From Terrirubrum flagellatum (lineage in GTDB: Bacteria; Pseudomonadota; Alphaproteobacteria; Rhizobiales; Beijerinckiaceae), in the NCBI RefSeq assembly GCF_022059845.1, contig NZ_CP091851.1, forward strand, positions 3,162,001 through 3,226,000: 64,000 nt of DNA, read 5' to 3'. The notes below the pieces were generated by a model that worked only from the letters and a program-made list of their open reading frames with translations, had not been told where the DNA came from and searched no databases. Positions 25,050-33,280 of the stretch are shown here, piece by piece. Position 1 is the first letter of the stretch. Each line of letters begins with the position of its first letter. The translations under genes and the position numbers were made by a program.

Positions 25050-25976
25050 ATGAATCCTAACGCTCTCCGTTATTTCATCGCTGTCGCTGAACAGAAATCT
25101 CTTCGCGCGGCGGGCGATCTCCTTCATATCTCGCAATCCGCTCTCAGCCGGCAGATCATGAATCTTGAGAATGAATTGGGAGCGCCTCTCCTCGAACGCC
25201 TGCCGCGCGGCATCAGACTCACTTCAGCCGGCGAGTTGTTCCTGACTTACGCCAGGCAGGGCGTCGGCGAATTCGATCGGCTGCGCAGTGAAGTCAGCGC
25301 GTTGCAAGGTCTCTATCGCGGCACGATCCGAATCGCTGCGCCGGAGGCTTTCATGCAAATGGCCCTGCCCGATTGCATCTGCGATTTCCGCAGGCGCTAT
25401 CCGGGCGTCAACATTATTGTGAAGCTCGGAACAACCAGCGCTGTGGTGAATGACGTGCGCGACGGTCATGTCGACTTCGGCATTGCGTTCAATCCCGCGC
25501 TCGACGCCGAAGTCACGCGCTTTCACGAGATCCCGGAACGCATTGTCGCAGCGATGGCGCCGACGCATCCGCTGGCGTCGCGCAAGCGCATGTCGCTTGG
25601 CGATCTCGACGGCGCGCCGCTTGCGCTTCCCCTGCCAAGCTCCGCGACAGGCGAACTGATTTTCCGTGCGGCTCGTGAAGCGGGTGTCAAGCTCCGCGCC
25701 GCTGTGGAAACCAGCTCGGTGCAGATGCGCGTGCGAATGGCGCTCGAATCCGACCTTGTCGCGATCCTCGCCCATATCTCGGTCGCCGACCTCGTGCGCG
25801 AGGGCCGCCTGCATCAGGTGCCGTTGAGAGACCGCCTGCTGGGCCAGGGCAAGATCGTGCTATTCGGCCTCTCGGGGAGACGCCTTTCGGTGGCCGCCGA
25901 CAAGTTCCTGAAGCTTTTTCACAGCGAGCTTCAATCCCCCCGTTTTCGCGCCCAGATCGCCGGCCGGGGACGCTGA
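25050..25976 (+). CDS. LysR family transcriptional regulator
   Basis: A 308-residue regulator. The N-terminal helix-turn-helix (LRYFIAVAEQKSLRAAGDLL, then ISQSALSRQIMNLENELG) is followed by a LysR effector domain of normal length. The 32-nt gap suggests it can be co-transcribed with the ATPases. It is convergent with the second DppC gene: the last 117 nt of the two coding sequences overlap. Likely targets are the flanking Dpp-type operons; the 16-bp palindrome at 22891 is a candidate site. Confidence 0.92.
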   Translation: MNPNALRYFIAVAEQKSLRAAGDLLHISQSALSRQIMNLENELGAPLLERLPRGIRLTSAGELFLTYARQGVGEFDRLRSEVSALQGLYRGTIRIAAPEAFMQMALPDCICDFRRRYPGVNIIVKLGTTSAVVNDVRDGHVDFGIAFNPALDAEVTRFHEIPERIVAAMAPTHPLASRKRMSLGDLDGAPLALPLPSSATGELIFRAAREAGVKLRAAVETSSVQMRVRMALESDLVAILAHISVADLVREGRLHQVPLRDRLLGQGKIVLFGLSGRRLSVAADKFLKLFHSELQSPRFRAQIAGRGR

Positions 25977-26807
25977 CCGTGGATCGAAATATTCGCGCAG
26001 ACCCGTGCCGAACAGATTGATCGCAAGCACGAGGACAATGATCGCGACGCCGGCCGAGTCTGCAATCCATGGAGCGACGAACAGCCGGTCGCGTCCCTCC
26101 GCCAGAATATTGCCCCACGTCGCGGCGGGCGGCGGGACGCCGAGGCCGAGAAACGACAGAGCGGTCTCCTGAAGGATCATCTGCGCGACCTGCAGCGTCG
26201 CCAGCACCGTCAGCACGGGAATCATCTGCGGAATGATGTGGCGCAGGATGATATAAAAGTCGCTGGCGCCATAGGCGGCGGCGGCTTCGACAAAGGTCCG
26301 CTGCTTCATCGACCGGGCAAGGCCGAAGATCACGCGCGCATAGATCATCCAGCGCGAGACGCCAAGAACGAGAATGAGGTTGAACGCGCCGCCGCCAATC
26401 GCCGCGACGATCAGGATCGCAAGAAGCACATCCGGCAGCGCCATATGCGCGTCCGCGAGGCGCATGATAATCTGTTCCGCGCGACCGCCACGATAGCCAG
26501 CGACCACGCCGGCCACGAGTCCGATCAGACAGGACAGGCACATGGAGGCGACGCCAACCATCAGCGAAATGCGCGAGCCATAGATCAGTCGCGACAGGAG
26601 ATCGCGGCCGTAATTGTCGGTGCCAAGCAGGTTCAGCGTCGATCCCCCGCTCATCCAGAATGGCGGACGCAGGCGCCGCACCAGATTCTGCTTGTAGGGA
26701 TCATAAGGCGCGATCCAGTCGGCGAAGACGGCGACAAACACGATCGCCAGCACGAAGCCGCCGCCGATCCAGAGCTTGGGATTGCTCTTCGAGAACATGC
26801 CGATCAT
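25860..26807 (-). CDS. Peptide-type ABC permease, DppC family, with C-terminal extension
   Basis: A 315-residue permease with DppC hallmarks: LLGTDNYGRDLLSRLIYGSR, the EAA-loop region RTFVEAAAAYGASDFYII, and ETALSFLGLGVPPPAATWGN. The family normally ends at the FGTGLREYFDPR motif; here about 38 extra basic/Ser-rich residues follow (ending KASPREAE), encoded antisense to the 3' end of the LysR gene. The extension may reflect loss of the original stop codon. The ATG at 26807 overlaps the DppB stop. This permease-binding protein set has no ATPase genes of its own nearby. Confidence 0.9.
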   Translation of the reverse strand: MIGMFSKSNPKLWIGGGFVLAIVFVAVFADWIAPYDPYKQNLVRRLRPPFWMSGGSTLNLLGTDNYGRDLLSRLIYGSRISLMVGVASMCLSCLIGLVAGVVAGYRGGRAEQIIMRLADAHMALPDVLLAILIVAAIGGGAFNLILVLGVSRWMIYARVIFGLARSMKQRTFVEAAAAYGASDFYIILRHIIPQMIPVLTVLATLQVAQMILQETALSFLGLGVPPPAATWGNILAEGRDRLFVAPWIADSAGVAIIVLVLAINLFGTGLREYFDPRSASPAGDLGAKTGGLKLAVKKLQELVGGHRKASPREAE

Positions 26808-27718
26808 TGCCTGATCCGCGGATCGACGACGCCTTGCAGAATGTCGACGATAAGACTCGCCAGCACGATCGTCAGGCTGACGAAGAAAACGGCCGCCAGC
26901 ACCACGGGCGCATCGCGATGAAACACGGCGCTCACCATGAGCCGGCCAAGGCCGGGCCAGGCGAAGATGCTCTCGGTGATAATCGATCCCGCCATGAGCG
27001 TTCCGACCTGGATGCCGAGGAAACTCAGCAGGGGATTGAGCGCGTTCGGAAACAGATGCCGCATCAGGATATGCAGCGGCGACAGGCCCTTCGCGCGCGC
27101 GGTCACCACGAATTGCTCGCTCATGAGATCGATGATGGCGGCGCGCGTGACGAGAAGGAAATTCGGCAGCAGGATCGTCGCCAGAGTGATCGCCGGGAGA
27201 ACGACGTGCCGCCATTCGCCACGACCTGACGTTGGCAGCCACTGCAGCTTCAGCGCGAAGAACTGGATGAGGAGGATTCCGAGCCAGAAGCTGGGCATGG
27301 ATTGCCCGGTCACCGCCAGCGAAGAGAGGATCGCATCGGCAAGCTTGTCGCGCTGGATCGCCGCGATGAGTCCGCCGATCACGCCCAGCACGACGGCCAA
27401 AGACAAGGCGACGGTCAGAAGCTGGACCGTCGGGCCGATCGCCGTCAGCACCGCATCAATCGCAGGTCCGCCATATTGCAGGGAGTCGCCGAAATTCCCC
27501 TGAGCCACATCGCGAAGATAAATCAGATACTGGATCAGAAGCGGGCGATCGAGATGGAGGCGCTCGGTCAGCGCCGCCACCTGTTCCGGCGTTCGGTTGA
27601 TGTCGAGATAGATGTCGACCGGGTTGCCCGTCACCCGCAGGACAAGGAAGCACACGAAGCTGACGAGCAGCAAGGTGAGCGGCGCGAACGCCAGCCTGCG
27701 AGCAATGAGCCTCAACAT
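26804..27718 (-). CDS. Peptide-type ABC permease, DppB family
   Basis: A 304-residue permease beginning MLRLIARRLAFAPLTLLLVS, with RPLLIQYLIYLRDVAQGNFG, SMPSFWLGILLIQFFALKL and the C-terminal ESIFAWPGLGRLMVSAVFHR. Its start abuts the binding-protein stop with no spacer and its stop overlaps the DppC start. It belongs to the second Dpp-type importer of this region, together with two M24-family genes upstream. Confidence 0.93.
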   Translation of the reverse strand: MLRLIARRLAFAPLTLLLVSFVCFLVLRVTGNPVDIYLDINRTPEQVAALTERLHLDRPLLIQYLIYLRDVAQGNFGDSLQYGGPAIDAVLTAIGPTVQLLTVALSLAVVLGVIGGLIAAIQRDKLADAILSSLAVTGQSMPSFWLGILLIQFFALKLQWLPTSGRGEWRHVVLPAITLATILLPNFLLVTRAAIIDLMSEQFVVTARAKGLSPLHILMRHLFPNALNPLLSFLGIQVGTLMAGSIITESIFAWPGLGRLMVSAVFHRDAPVVLAAVFFVSLTIVLASLIVDILQGVVDPRIRQ

Positions 27719-29209
27719 CTATTTCAGTTCAACCTTTGATAACCTCAGCACCTTGTCTGACGCCGCGCCGAACCCTGCAATTTTCGTGCTCGCCGCATAG
27801 ACGCTCGGCAAACCGAACAGGAAAATGGCCGGATTCTCCTCGAACATCACGCCGCTCATCTGGTGATAGGCCTTGACGCGTTCCGCCTCGTCGTTGGTCG
27901 AGCGGCCCATCGCGAAGAACTTCTCATAGTCGTCATTCACCCAGACCGTCCTTTTGCCGCCCTTGGTGAACCAGACCGAAGCAAAATCCGCATCGCCAAG
28001 ATTATACCAGGCGACCATAGAGAGCGGGCCAAGTTCGTTCGCGATCGATATCTTGGAATAGACGCCGCCTTCGACGACATTCACCGTCGCCTTGACGCCG
28101 ACCTCGTTCAACATGCCGGCGATCACGTTGCACATATCGACGTCGGAGACATATTTCCCCGATTGCGTCGTAATCGGCACCTGCGTGCTGAAGTTATAGC
28201 CGGCCTCCTGCAGCATCTTCCTGGCTTTTGCAGGATCGAAGGGGCGCGCCTTCAGCGAGGGATCGAATCCGAGCGCCGAACTCGTCAGCAACTGGCCCTG
28301 CAGCAATTCGCCATGGCCCTTCAGGATTTCCTTGAGGATGGTTGGCTTGTCGATCGCGTAATCCAGCGCCTCGCGCACTTTCGGATTGTCGAAAGGCGGC
28401 TTGCGCACATCATAGGTCAGGATCAGCCCGGCCGAAGTCGGGATCTCATCGATCTTCGCGCGCCCTGAAGTGTTCACCTGGTCGATCAGGTCGATCGGGA
28501 CTTCCTCGATGATCTGCGTCTCGCCGGCGAGAAGGGACGCGACCCGCGTCGCGGCTTCGGGGATTTCGCGGATGACCAGCTTGTCGAATTTCGGCGCGCC
28601 GCCCCAATAGTCGGGATTGGCCTTAAGTTCGTAACGATCTCCCGGCGTGTAGGATTGGAAGATGAAAGGCCCGGTTCCCAGCGGCTTCTTGATGACGCCC
28701 TGCGCGCCCACCTGTTCATAATAGTGCTTGGGTTCGATGATGATGTCGGACATGCCGCGCACAAGCGTGGGAAAGACGACTTTCGTCTTCACATCCACGG
28801 TATAATCGTCGACGACCGTAGCTCCCGAGACCTGCCCGATGCGCGCAAGCAATCCATATCCGACCTGAGGATCGACAATGCGATTGATCGTGAACACCAC
28901 GTCAGCCGCGGTGAAAGGCTTGCCGTCGTGCCACTTCACGCCTTTGCGCAGATGAAAACGCCATGTGGTGTCGTTGACGGCTTCCCACTTCTCGGCAAGC
29001 CCGGGATGGAGCGCGCCGGCATTGTCGCGGCCGACAAGGGATTCGTTTGTCTGTTCAAGGAGGCTGAGCGAAGCGAAAGAGCTCTGGCCCGTCTGGAGCG
29101 ACTGTGGAAACACCGAGGCGGCAACCACAAGCGTTTTTTCGGCGGCCCGTGCTGAGACGATGGCGGCTGCCGAGAGAAGCGCAGCGGCGAATGGAATAAG
29201 CTTTCGCAT
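27719..29209 (-). CDS. ABC transporter substrate-binding protein, family 5
   Basis: A 496-residue exported binding protein. The signal peptide is MRKLIPFAAALLSAAAIVSA, with cleavage near ARA|A. SBP_bac_5 motifs include WRFHLRKGVKWHDGKPFTAA and KPLGTGPFIFQSYTPGD. The start at 29209 is set by GGGGGA just upstream; an in-frame start at 29227 lies within the stop region of the preceding gene. It lies 14 nt after an M24 peptidase-like gene and directly before DppB. The peptidase neighbours suggest a peptide-like or Xaa-Pro-like ligand. Confidence 0.93.
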   Translation of the reverse strand: MRKLIPFAAALLSAAAIVSARAAEKTLVVAASVFPQSLQTGQSSFASLSLLEQTNESLVGRDNAGALHPGLAEKWEAVNDTTWRFHLRKGVKWHDGKPFTAADVVFTINRIVDPQVGYGLLARIGQVSGATVVDDYTVDVKTKVVFPTLVRGMSDIIIEPKHYYEQVGAQGVIKKPLGTGPFIFQSYTPGDRYELKANPDYWGGAPKFDKLVIREIPEAATRVASLLAGETQIIEEVPIDLIDQVNTSGRAKIDEIPTSAGLILTYDVRKPPFDNPKVREALDYAIDKPTILKEILKGHGELLQGQLLTSSALGFDPSLKARPFDPAKARKMLQEAGYNFSTQVPITTQSGKYVSDVDMCNVIAGMLNEVGVKATVNVVEGGVYSKISIANELGPLSMVAWYNLGDADFASVWFTKGGKRTVWVNDDYEKFFAMGRSTNDEAERVKAYHQMSGVMFEENPAIFLFGLPSVYAASTKIAGFGAASDKVLRLSKVELK

Positions 29210-29223
29210 GATTGTCCCCCGCT

Positions 29224-30366
29224 TCAAGTGGTTGCTGGAAGCGGCTGGCCAATGACGGGCAATTCTTCGGGCGCCAGACCGAGAGTCATCAGCCGGTAGC
29301 CCTTGTCCGTCACTTCAACCAGATCTTCCGTATGATACTTCGAGCCTTCTCCGTCCGACGTCGTCGGCTCGATATTCAGGATCATTCCGGCCTGGATCTT
29401 CGTCTTCTCCCCCGGCCTCAGCATCGGCGTCTCATGAAGCTCGACGCCAAAGCTGTGCCCGATATGTGGCATCGTGAAAGGCACGTTGTGCTTCTTGAAT
29501 TCGCCAAGCGTTAAAAAGTAGAGATCTTCCGCTGCAATGCCGGGGCGCACCGCCTCGATCACCGCGCGCTGAATCCTGACGAGCACCGCATGGGTCTGGC
29601 GCTGCATCGCCGACGGATTGCCCGTGGAGTAGGTGCGGGCGAAGTCGCTGTAGTAGGACCCATAAGCGCCGCCGAGATCAAAGCGGATGATCTCGCCTTC
29701 CCTGGGCACGCGATCGCTCGCCATGGCATGCGACTGGGGCGTGCGATCGCCGCTGGCGAAGCAGAGGAAGGCTGTGCCATCCGCGCCATTGCGGATAATG
29801 CCGCTCGCGATCTTCAGGCACATGTCGCGCTCGCTGTCGCCCAGCTTGCTCTGCGCCATGCCGTCGATTACCGCCTGATGGGTGCCGCGCGTCGCCCATT
29901 CGACATGGGCGATCTCGCCGCGCGTCTTGATGGCGCGCACCGACGAGACGGCCTCCGTTGTATTCTCGATCTTCAATTTCGGAAGATTCTTCGCCAGCCG
30001 CTCATAGGAGCTGTAAGGAAGGAAATCAGTGTCGAGGCCGATCCTGCCCTCGCCAACGCCGAGCGCCGACAGCCGCTTTGCGAGAACGTCCATGGGGTGA
30101 TCGACGAACTCGGTGTAAGTATGGATCGTCTCGACCCAACCATCCGCCTTCGCCAGCGACAACTCGATGCTGCAGATGACGAGCTCGGGATCGCCCTTCT
30201 TTGGAATGATGAGAAACGCCTGCCGGGGCCGGATCATGTTCACCGTCAGGATATGCAGGCCCGATCCATATGCGAAATTTTCGGGGCTCATCAGCACGAG
30301 CGCATCGACGCCGAGTCGATCCGCCAGCGCGCGAAGCTGCGGCTCTTTCGAAATCGCCTTGCTCAT
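29224..30366 (-). CDS. M24 family metallopeptidase (Xaa-Pro dipeptidase-like)
   Basis: A 380-residue pita-bread-fold enzyme. The N-terminal creatinase-N domain spans about residues 1-140. The catalytic domain keeps all five metal ligands: Asp230, Asp241 (RFDLGG...YYSDFART), His304 (GHSFG), Glu333 (NIEP) and Glu347 (TEDLV). An Xaa-Pro-type dipeptidase or related C-N hydrolase activity is therefore possible. The ATG at 30366 has AAGGAG eight bases upstream. It is followed closely by the binding protein, DppB and DppC genes, so it probably acts on the imported compound in the cytosol. It is a diverged paralogue of the gene upstream. Confidence 0.9.
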   Translation of the reverse strand: MSKAISKEPQLRALADRLGVDALVLMSPENFAYGSGLHILTVNMIRPRQAFLIIPKKGDPELVICSIELSLAKADGWVETIHTYTEFVDHPMDVLAKRLSALGVGEGRIGLDTDFLPYSSYERLAKNLPKLKIENTTEAVSSVRAIKTRGEIAHVEWATRGTHQAVIDGMAQSKLGDSERDMCLKIASGIIRNGADGTAFLCFASGDRTPQSHAMASDRVPREGEIIRFDLGGAYGSYYSDFARTYSTGNPSAMQRQTHAVLVRIQRAVIEAVRPGIAAEDLYFLTLGEFKKHNVPFTMPHIGHSFGVELHETPMLRPGEKTKIQAGMILNIEPTTSDGEGSKYHTEDLVEVTDKGYRLMTLGLAPEELPVIGQPLPATT

Positions 30367-30605
30367 CAAAGAGTCTCCTTGCCTGATGGATGACGGGATG
30401 GGGCGTGGCCCACAACTCTGACGCGGCGTTCATCAACAACGCGCAAGGCTGCCGCCATGCGCGAAGGCCATGGCCGCGAAAGATTGGAGCGCGCGCCGGC
30501 CATTTCAGACGGAAAGGCGAAGCGCGGCGAGGCGGGGATTTGTCTGGCGAACAACATCAAGGCCCCTCCTCCTGCGCCCGGTCAGATCACGAATCCTGCG
30601 CCCGG
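30367..30605. other. Spacer between two M24 genes, with a possible small frame
   Basis: On the minus strand an ATG at 30560, preceded by AGGAGGAGGGG, opens a 64-codon frame whose TGA overlaps the next gene's ATG (TGATG). The peptide is Arg-rich and has no family features, so it may be a translated leader or chance. The rest of the spacer shows nothing recognisable apart from the 24-bp tandem repeat at its right edge. Confidence 0.3.
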
Positions 30606-30617
30606 TCAGATCACGAA
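30570..30617. repeat. Perfect 24-bp tandem duplication at an M24 stop codon
   Basis: Two identical 24-bp units (30570-30593 and 30594-30617) lie head to tail. The right copy contains the last codons and the TGA (30606-30608) of the upstream M24 gene, and the left copy repeats them just downstream. Because the first stop is kept, the protein is unaffected. It looks like a recent slip or duplication. Confidence 0.8.
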
Positions 30618-31742
30618 AATCTCTTCATTGGGAAAGACGATCGACCTGCGGACGGAGCCGCTTGCGGTGATCTCGTAGAGATCCTCCATGTGATAGCCAA
30701 CTTTTCCCGGCCAACGGATGCGCGTCTCGATCGTGCTCATCATGCCCGCTTCGTAGGGAATATCCTCGAAGGCGTTCACATAGGGCCGCTCGTGGAGAAC
30801 AAGGCCGATGCCGTGACCGTTATGGGAGTATGGGAACTCCATGCCCGCCCTTGTCTGCAGCTCTTTCGCCTTCTCATAAAGCATGCGGCCTGTGTTTCCC
30901 GGCCGAAGCATGTCGGCCACCGCGTGATGAATCTCGCGCAACCGACTCCAATAGGACTTGTCCTCGTCAGTGAGCTTTCCGAGTTTCGCGGTGCGGCCGA
31001 GATTCGAATAATATTCGCCGTAGGAGCCGCCTGAGTCAGCTTTGACGATATCGCCCTTCTGCACGCGATAGTCTCCTGGCGTCGCGTGCGGAAAGCCGGT
31101 GTTCGGGCCTGCGTTGATATGGTTGAACGCGACGGAGTCGGCGCCGGAAATGAGGATATTCTCCGCCAGCCGGATCGCCATCAGACGCTCAGTGTCGTTT
31201 GGCTGGATCATGCCGTAGGTCGCGAGAAACGCCTTCTCGGTGCTCTGATAGGCGTCGGTGAGGCGCTCGCGCTCGCGCGGCGTCTTGACCATCCGGACAC
31301 GCGTGAGCAGGCCCTCCGCCTTGCTCACTTTCATCTGCGGCAGGGCGGCCGTAAGCTGATTGAACGAGCGCGCCGGGAGGTAATCGATTTCGAGGCCTAT
31401 GTGGCCGCGCTCGAGTTTCAATTCCCGCAGAATCTCTGCAAGCGCGTCGACGGGATCGGTGACGAACTCGCGATAGCTGCGAATATCTGAGATCCAGCTT
31501 TCCTGCGCGACATAGGCCTGCTCGACAAAGCAGACCAGCGCAATCGGATCGCGCCCCTTCGCCCAGATGATGAAGGCGAGACGATCGCGGAGAGTCGCCT
31601 GGGTCGCGATATGAACATCGCCCATATAGCGAACATTCTCGGGCGAAACGACAACGACTGCGTCGAACTCGCTTTTCTCGATCGCCGACCTCAGGCGAGG
31701 CAGATCCCCGATCGCGTCGGACATCGATTTCTTGGCTTTCAT
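30606..31742 (-). CDS. M24 family peptidase-like protein with altered metal site
   Basis: A 378-residue homologue of the following M24 gene. Metal-ligand positions are Asp236 (ADSGGSYG), Asn247 in place of the second Asp (YYSNLGRT), His310 (GHGIG), Glu339 (STIET) and Glu353 (YHMEDL). The Asp-to-Asn change at a bridging position should weaken or alter dinuclear metal binding, so hydrolysis may follow a different mechanism or be lost. The ATG at 31742 is favoured over a TTG at 31766 because GAGAG precedes it. It is the first gene of the M24-M24-binding protein-DppB-DppC run and is divergent from the M20 peptidase gene. Confidence 0.88.
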   Translation of the reverse strand: MKAKKSMSDAIGDLPRLRSAIEKSEFDAVVVVSPENVRYMGDVHIATQATLRDRLAFIIWAKGRDPIALVCFVEQAYVAQESWISDIRSYREFVTDPVDALAEILRELKLERGHIGLEIDYLPARSFNQLTAALPQMKVSKAEGLLTRVRMVKTPRERERLTDAYQSTEKAFLATYGMIQPNDTERLMAIRLAENILISGADSVAFNHINAGPNTGFPHATPGDYRVQKGDIVKADSGGSYGEYYSNLGRTAKLGKLTDEDKSYWSRLREIHHAVADMLRPGNTGRMLYEKAKELQTRAGMEFPYSHNGHGIGLVLHERPYVNAFEDIPYEAGMMSTIETRIRWPGKVGYHMEDLYEITASGSVRRSIVFPNEEIFVI

Positions 31743-32037
31743 CGGGCTCTCGCTTGCGTCAGACAAATGTCATCAAACCGGACCGATGCCGACAAGCGCG
31801 ATTATTCGCTCAGCGCGATGCCGAATCTGCAATCCTGGAGCGGAGGACCTTTCTGTCCGCTCATTCGCGGCTCAACCCGCCGCGCTCAAAAACGACGCCA
31901 ATGCTCGTTGCTCTGGTGAACAAGCGTGCGCTTCTCGAAGTTCGGCGGTCGCGCGCCCACCGGATCGTCTTGGGAAACTTGCGAAACCGCCCGCCACGAA
32001 GGATGCTCGCCAGCACAACTCGCCCAAAGGATATGTG

Positions 32038-33231
32038 ATGTCCGTCGATGCTCAAGCCGCCACTGACCGCCTCATGCGCCTGCTCGCTATCGAGGGCGTG
32101 ACTGGAAAGGAAGCGGCGATAGGGCGTGAGCTCGCTGTGATGCTGCAAGAAAACGGCGTGCCCGCCGATGCGATCCGTCTCGACGACGCCAATACGCGCA
32201 TTCCCGTGCCGACCGAGACCGGCAACCTCGTCGTCGATCTGCCCGGTCGCGGCGCGCTGCATAATCAGCCGCGGATCATGTTCATGACCCACATGGACAC
32301 CGTGCCCCTATGCGCCGGAGCTAAGCCTAAGCTCGCTGGCCGCAAGATCGTCAACGAAGTGAAGACGGCGCTTGGCGGCGACAACCGTTGCGGCTGTGGC
32401 GTTCTCGTGACTCTGGCGGCGGAGCTGGCGAAGCAGAAGCTCGACCATCCGCCGATTACGCTCTTGTTCTGCGTGCGCGAGGAGAGCGGGCTCTGGGGCG
32501 CGCGCCACGTCAGGACGCAGGACCTCGGCTCGCCCGTCATGGCCTTCAATTATGATGGCGGTTCCGCCTCCAATGTCACTATCGGCGCCGTCGGCGCAGA
32601 TCGCTGGCAGGTCGAAATCTTCGGCCGCGCCTCCCACGCCGGCGTTGCGCCGGAGCGCGGGATCAGTTCGACCATGATTCTTGCACTCGCGCTCGCCGAG
32701 GTGAAGTCCGGCGGCTGGTTTGGCAAAGTCGTGAAGCGCAAGCTGCGAGGCACGAGCAATGTCGGCCCCGTCACAGGCGGCGAAGGTCGGCCGGCTGGAG
32801 ACGCGACCAACGTCGTCACCGACTATGTGCATGTGCTCGGAGAAAGCCGCAGCCACGATGCGAAATTCTTCAAGGAGATCACCAAAGCCTACAAGACAGC
32901 GTTCGAGAAAGCTGCAAAGCGGGTCAAGAACAGCGAGGGCAAATCGGGCCGCGTCAAGTTCAAGGCCGAAACCAGCTATTATCCGTTCCGCATGAAGGAG
33001 AGCCTGCCGGTCGTTAAGCGCGCGATCGCAGCTGTGTCCGCCATCGGCGGAACGCCTGATATTCGTGCAGCGAATGGCGGCCTCGACGCGAACTGGATGG
33101 TCCGCCACGGAGTTCCGACCGTGACTTTCGGAGCGGGGCAGAACGAGCCGCACACAATCGACGAATGGATCAATCTCGACGAGTATGATCGGGCCTGCGC
33201 GCTTGCAGTGCAGCTCGCAACAATGCGATGA
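32038..33231 (+). CDS. M20 family metallopeptidase (PepT-like)
   Basis: A 397-residue dizinc peptidase. Ligand and catalytic residues are visible: His85 and Asp87 (MTHMDT), Asp115 (LGGDNRCG), Glu148/Glu149 (REESG), Asp173 (NYDGG) and a late His in EPHTIDEW. A dimerisation domain occupies about residues 190-290, with GRASHAGVAPERG. It resembles tripeptidase T and related aminopeptidases. There is no signal peptide, so it is cytosolic. The 295-bp spacer to the divergent M24 gene contains no recognisable gene and must hold both promoters. The molybdoenzyme gene follows after 49 nt on the same strand. Confidence 0.9.
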   Translation: MSVDAQAATDRLMRLLAIEGVTGKEAAIGRELAVMLQENGVPADAIRLDDANTRIPVPTETGNLVVDLPGRGALHNQPRIMFMTHMDTVPLCAGAKPKLAGRKIVNEVKTALGGDNRCGCGVLVTLAAELAKQKLDHPPITLLFCVREESGLWGARHVRTQDLGSPVMAFNYDGGSASNVTIGAVGADRWQVEIFGRASHAGVAPERGISSTMILALALAEVKSGGWFGKVVKRKLRGTSNVGPVTGGEGRPAGDATNVVTDYVHVLGESRSHDAKFFKEITKAYKTAFEKAAKRVKNSEGKSGRVKFKAETSYYPFRMKESLPVVKRAIAAVSAIGGTPDIRAANGGLDANWMVRHGVPTVTFGAGQNEPHTIDEWINLDEYDRACALAVQLATMR

Positions 33232-33280
33232 ATTGGTTGCGTTGATATCATCGGCGCGCTGTCATGTCGGGAGTCGTTTG

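Noticed and set aside
30570-30617. Possible CRISPR-like repeat
   Set aside because: Only two units with no spacer between them and no cas genes; a simple tandem duplication explains it.
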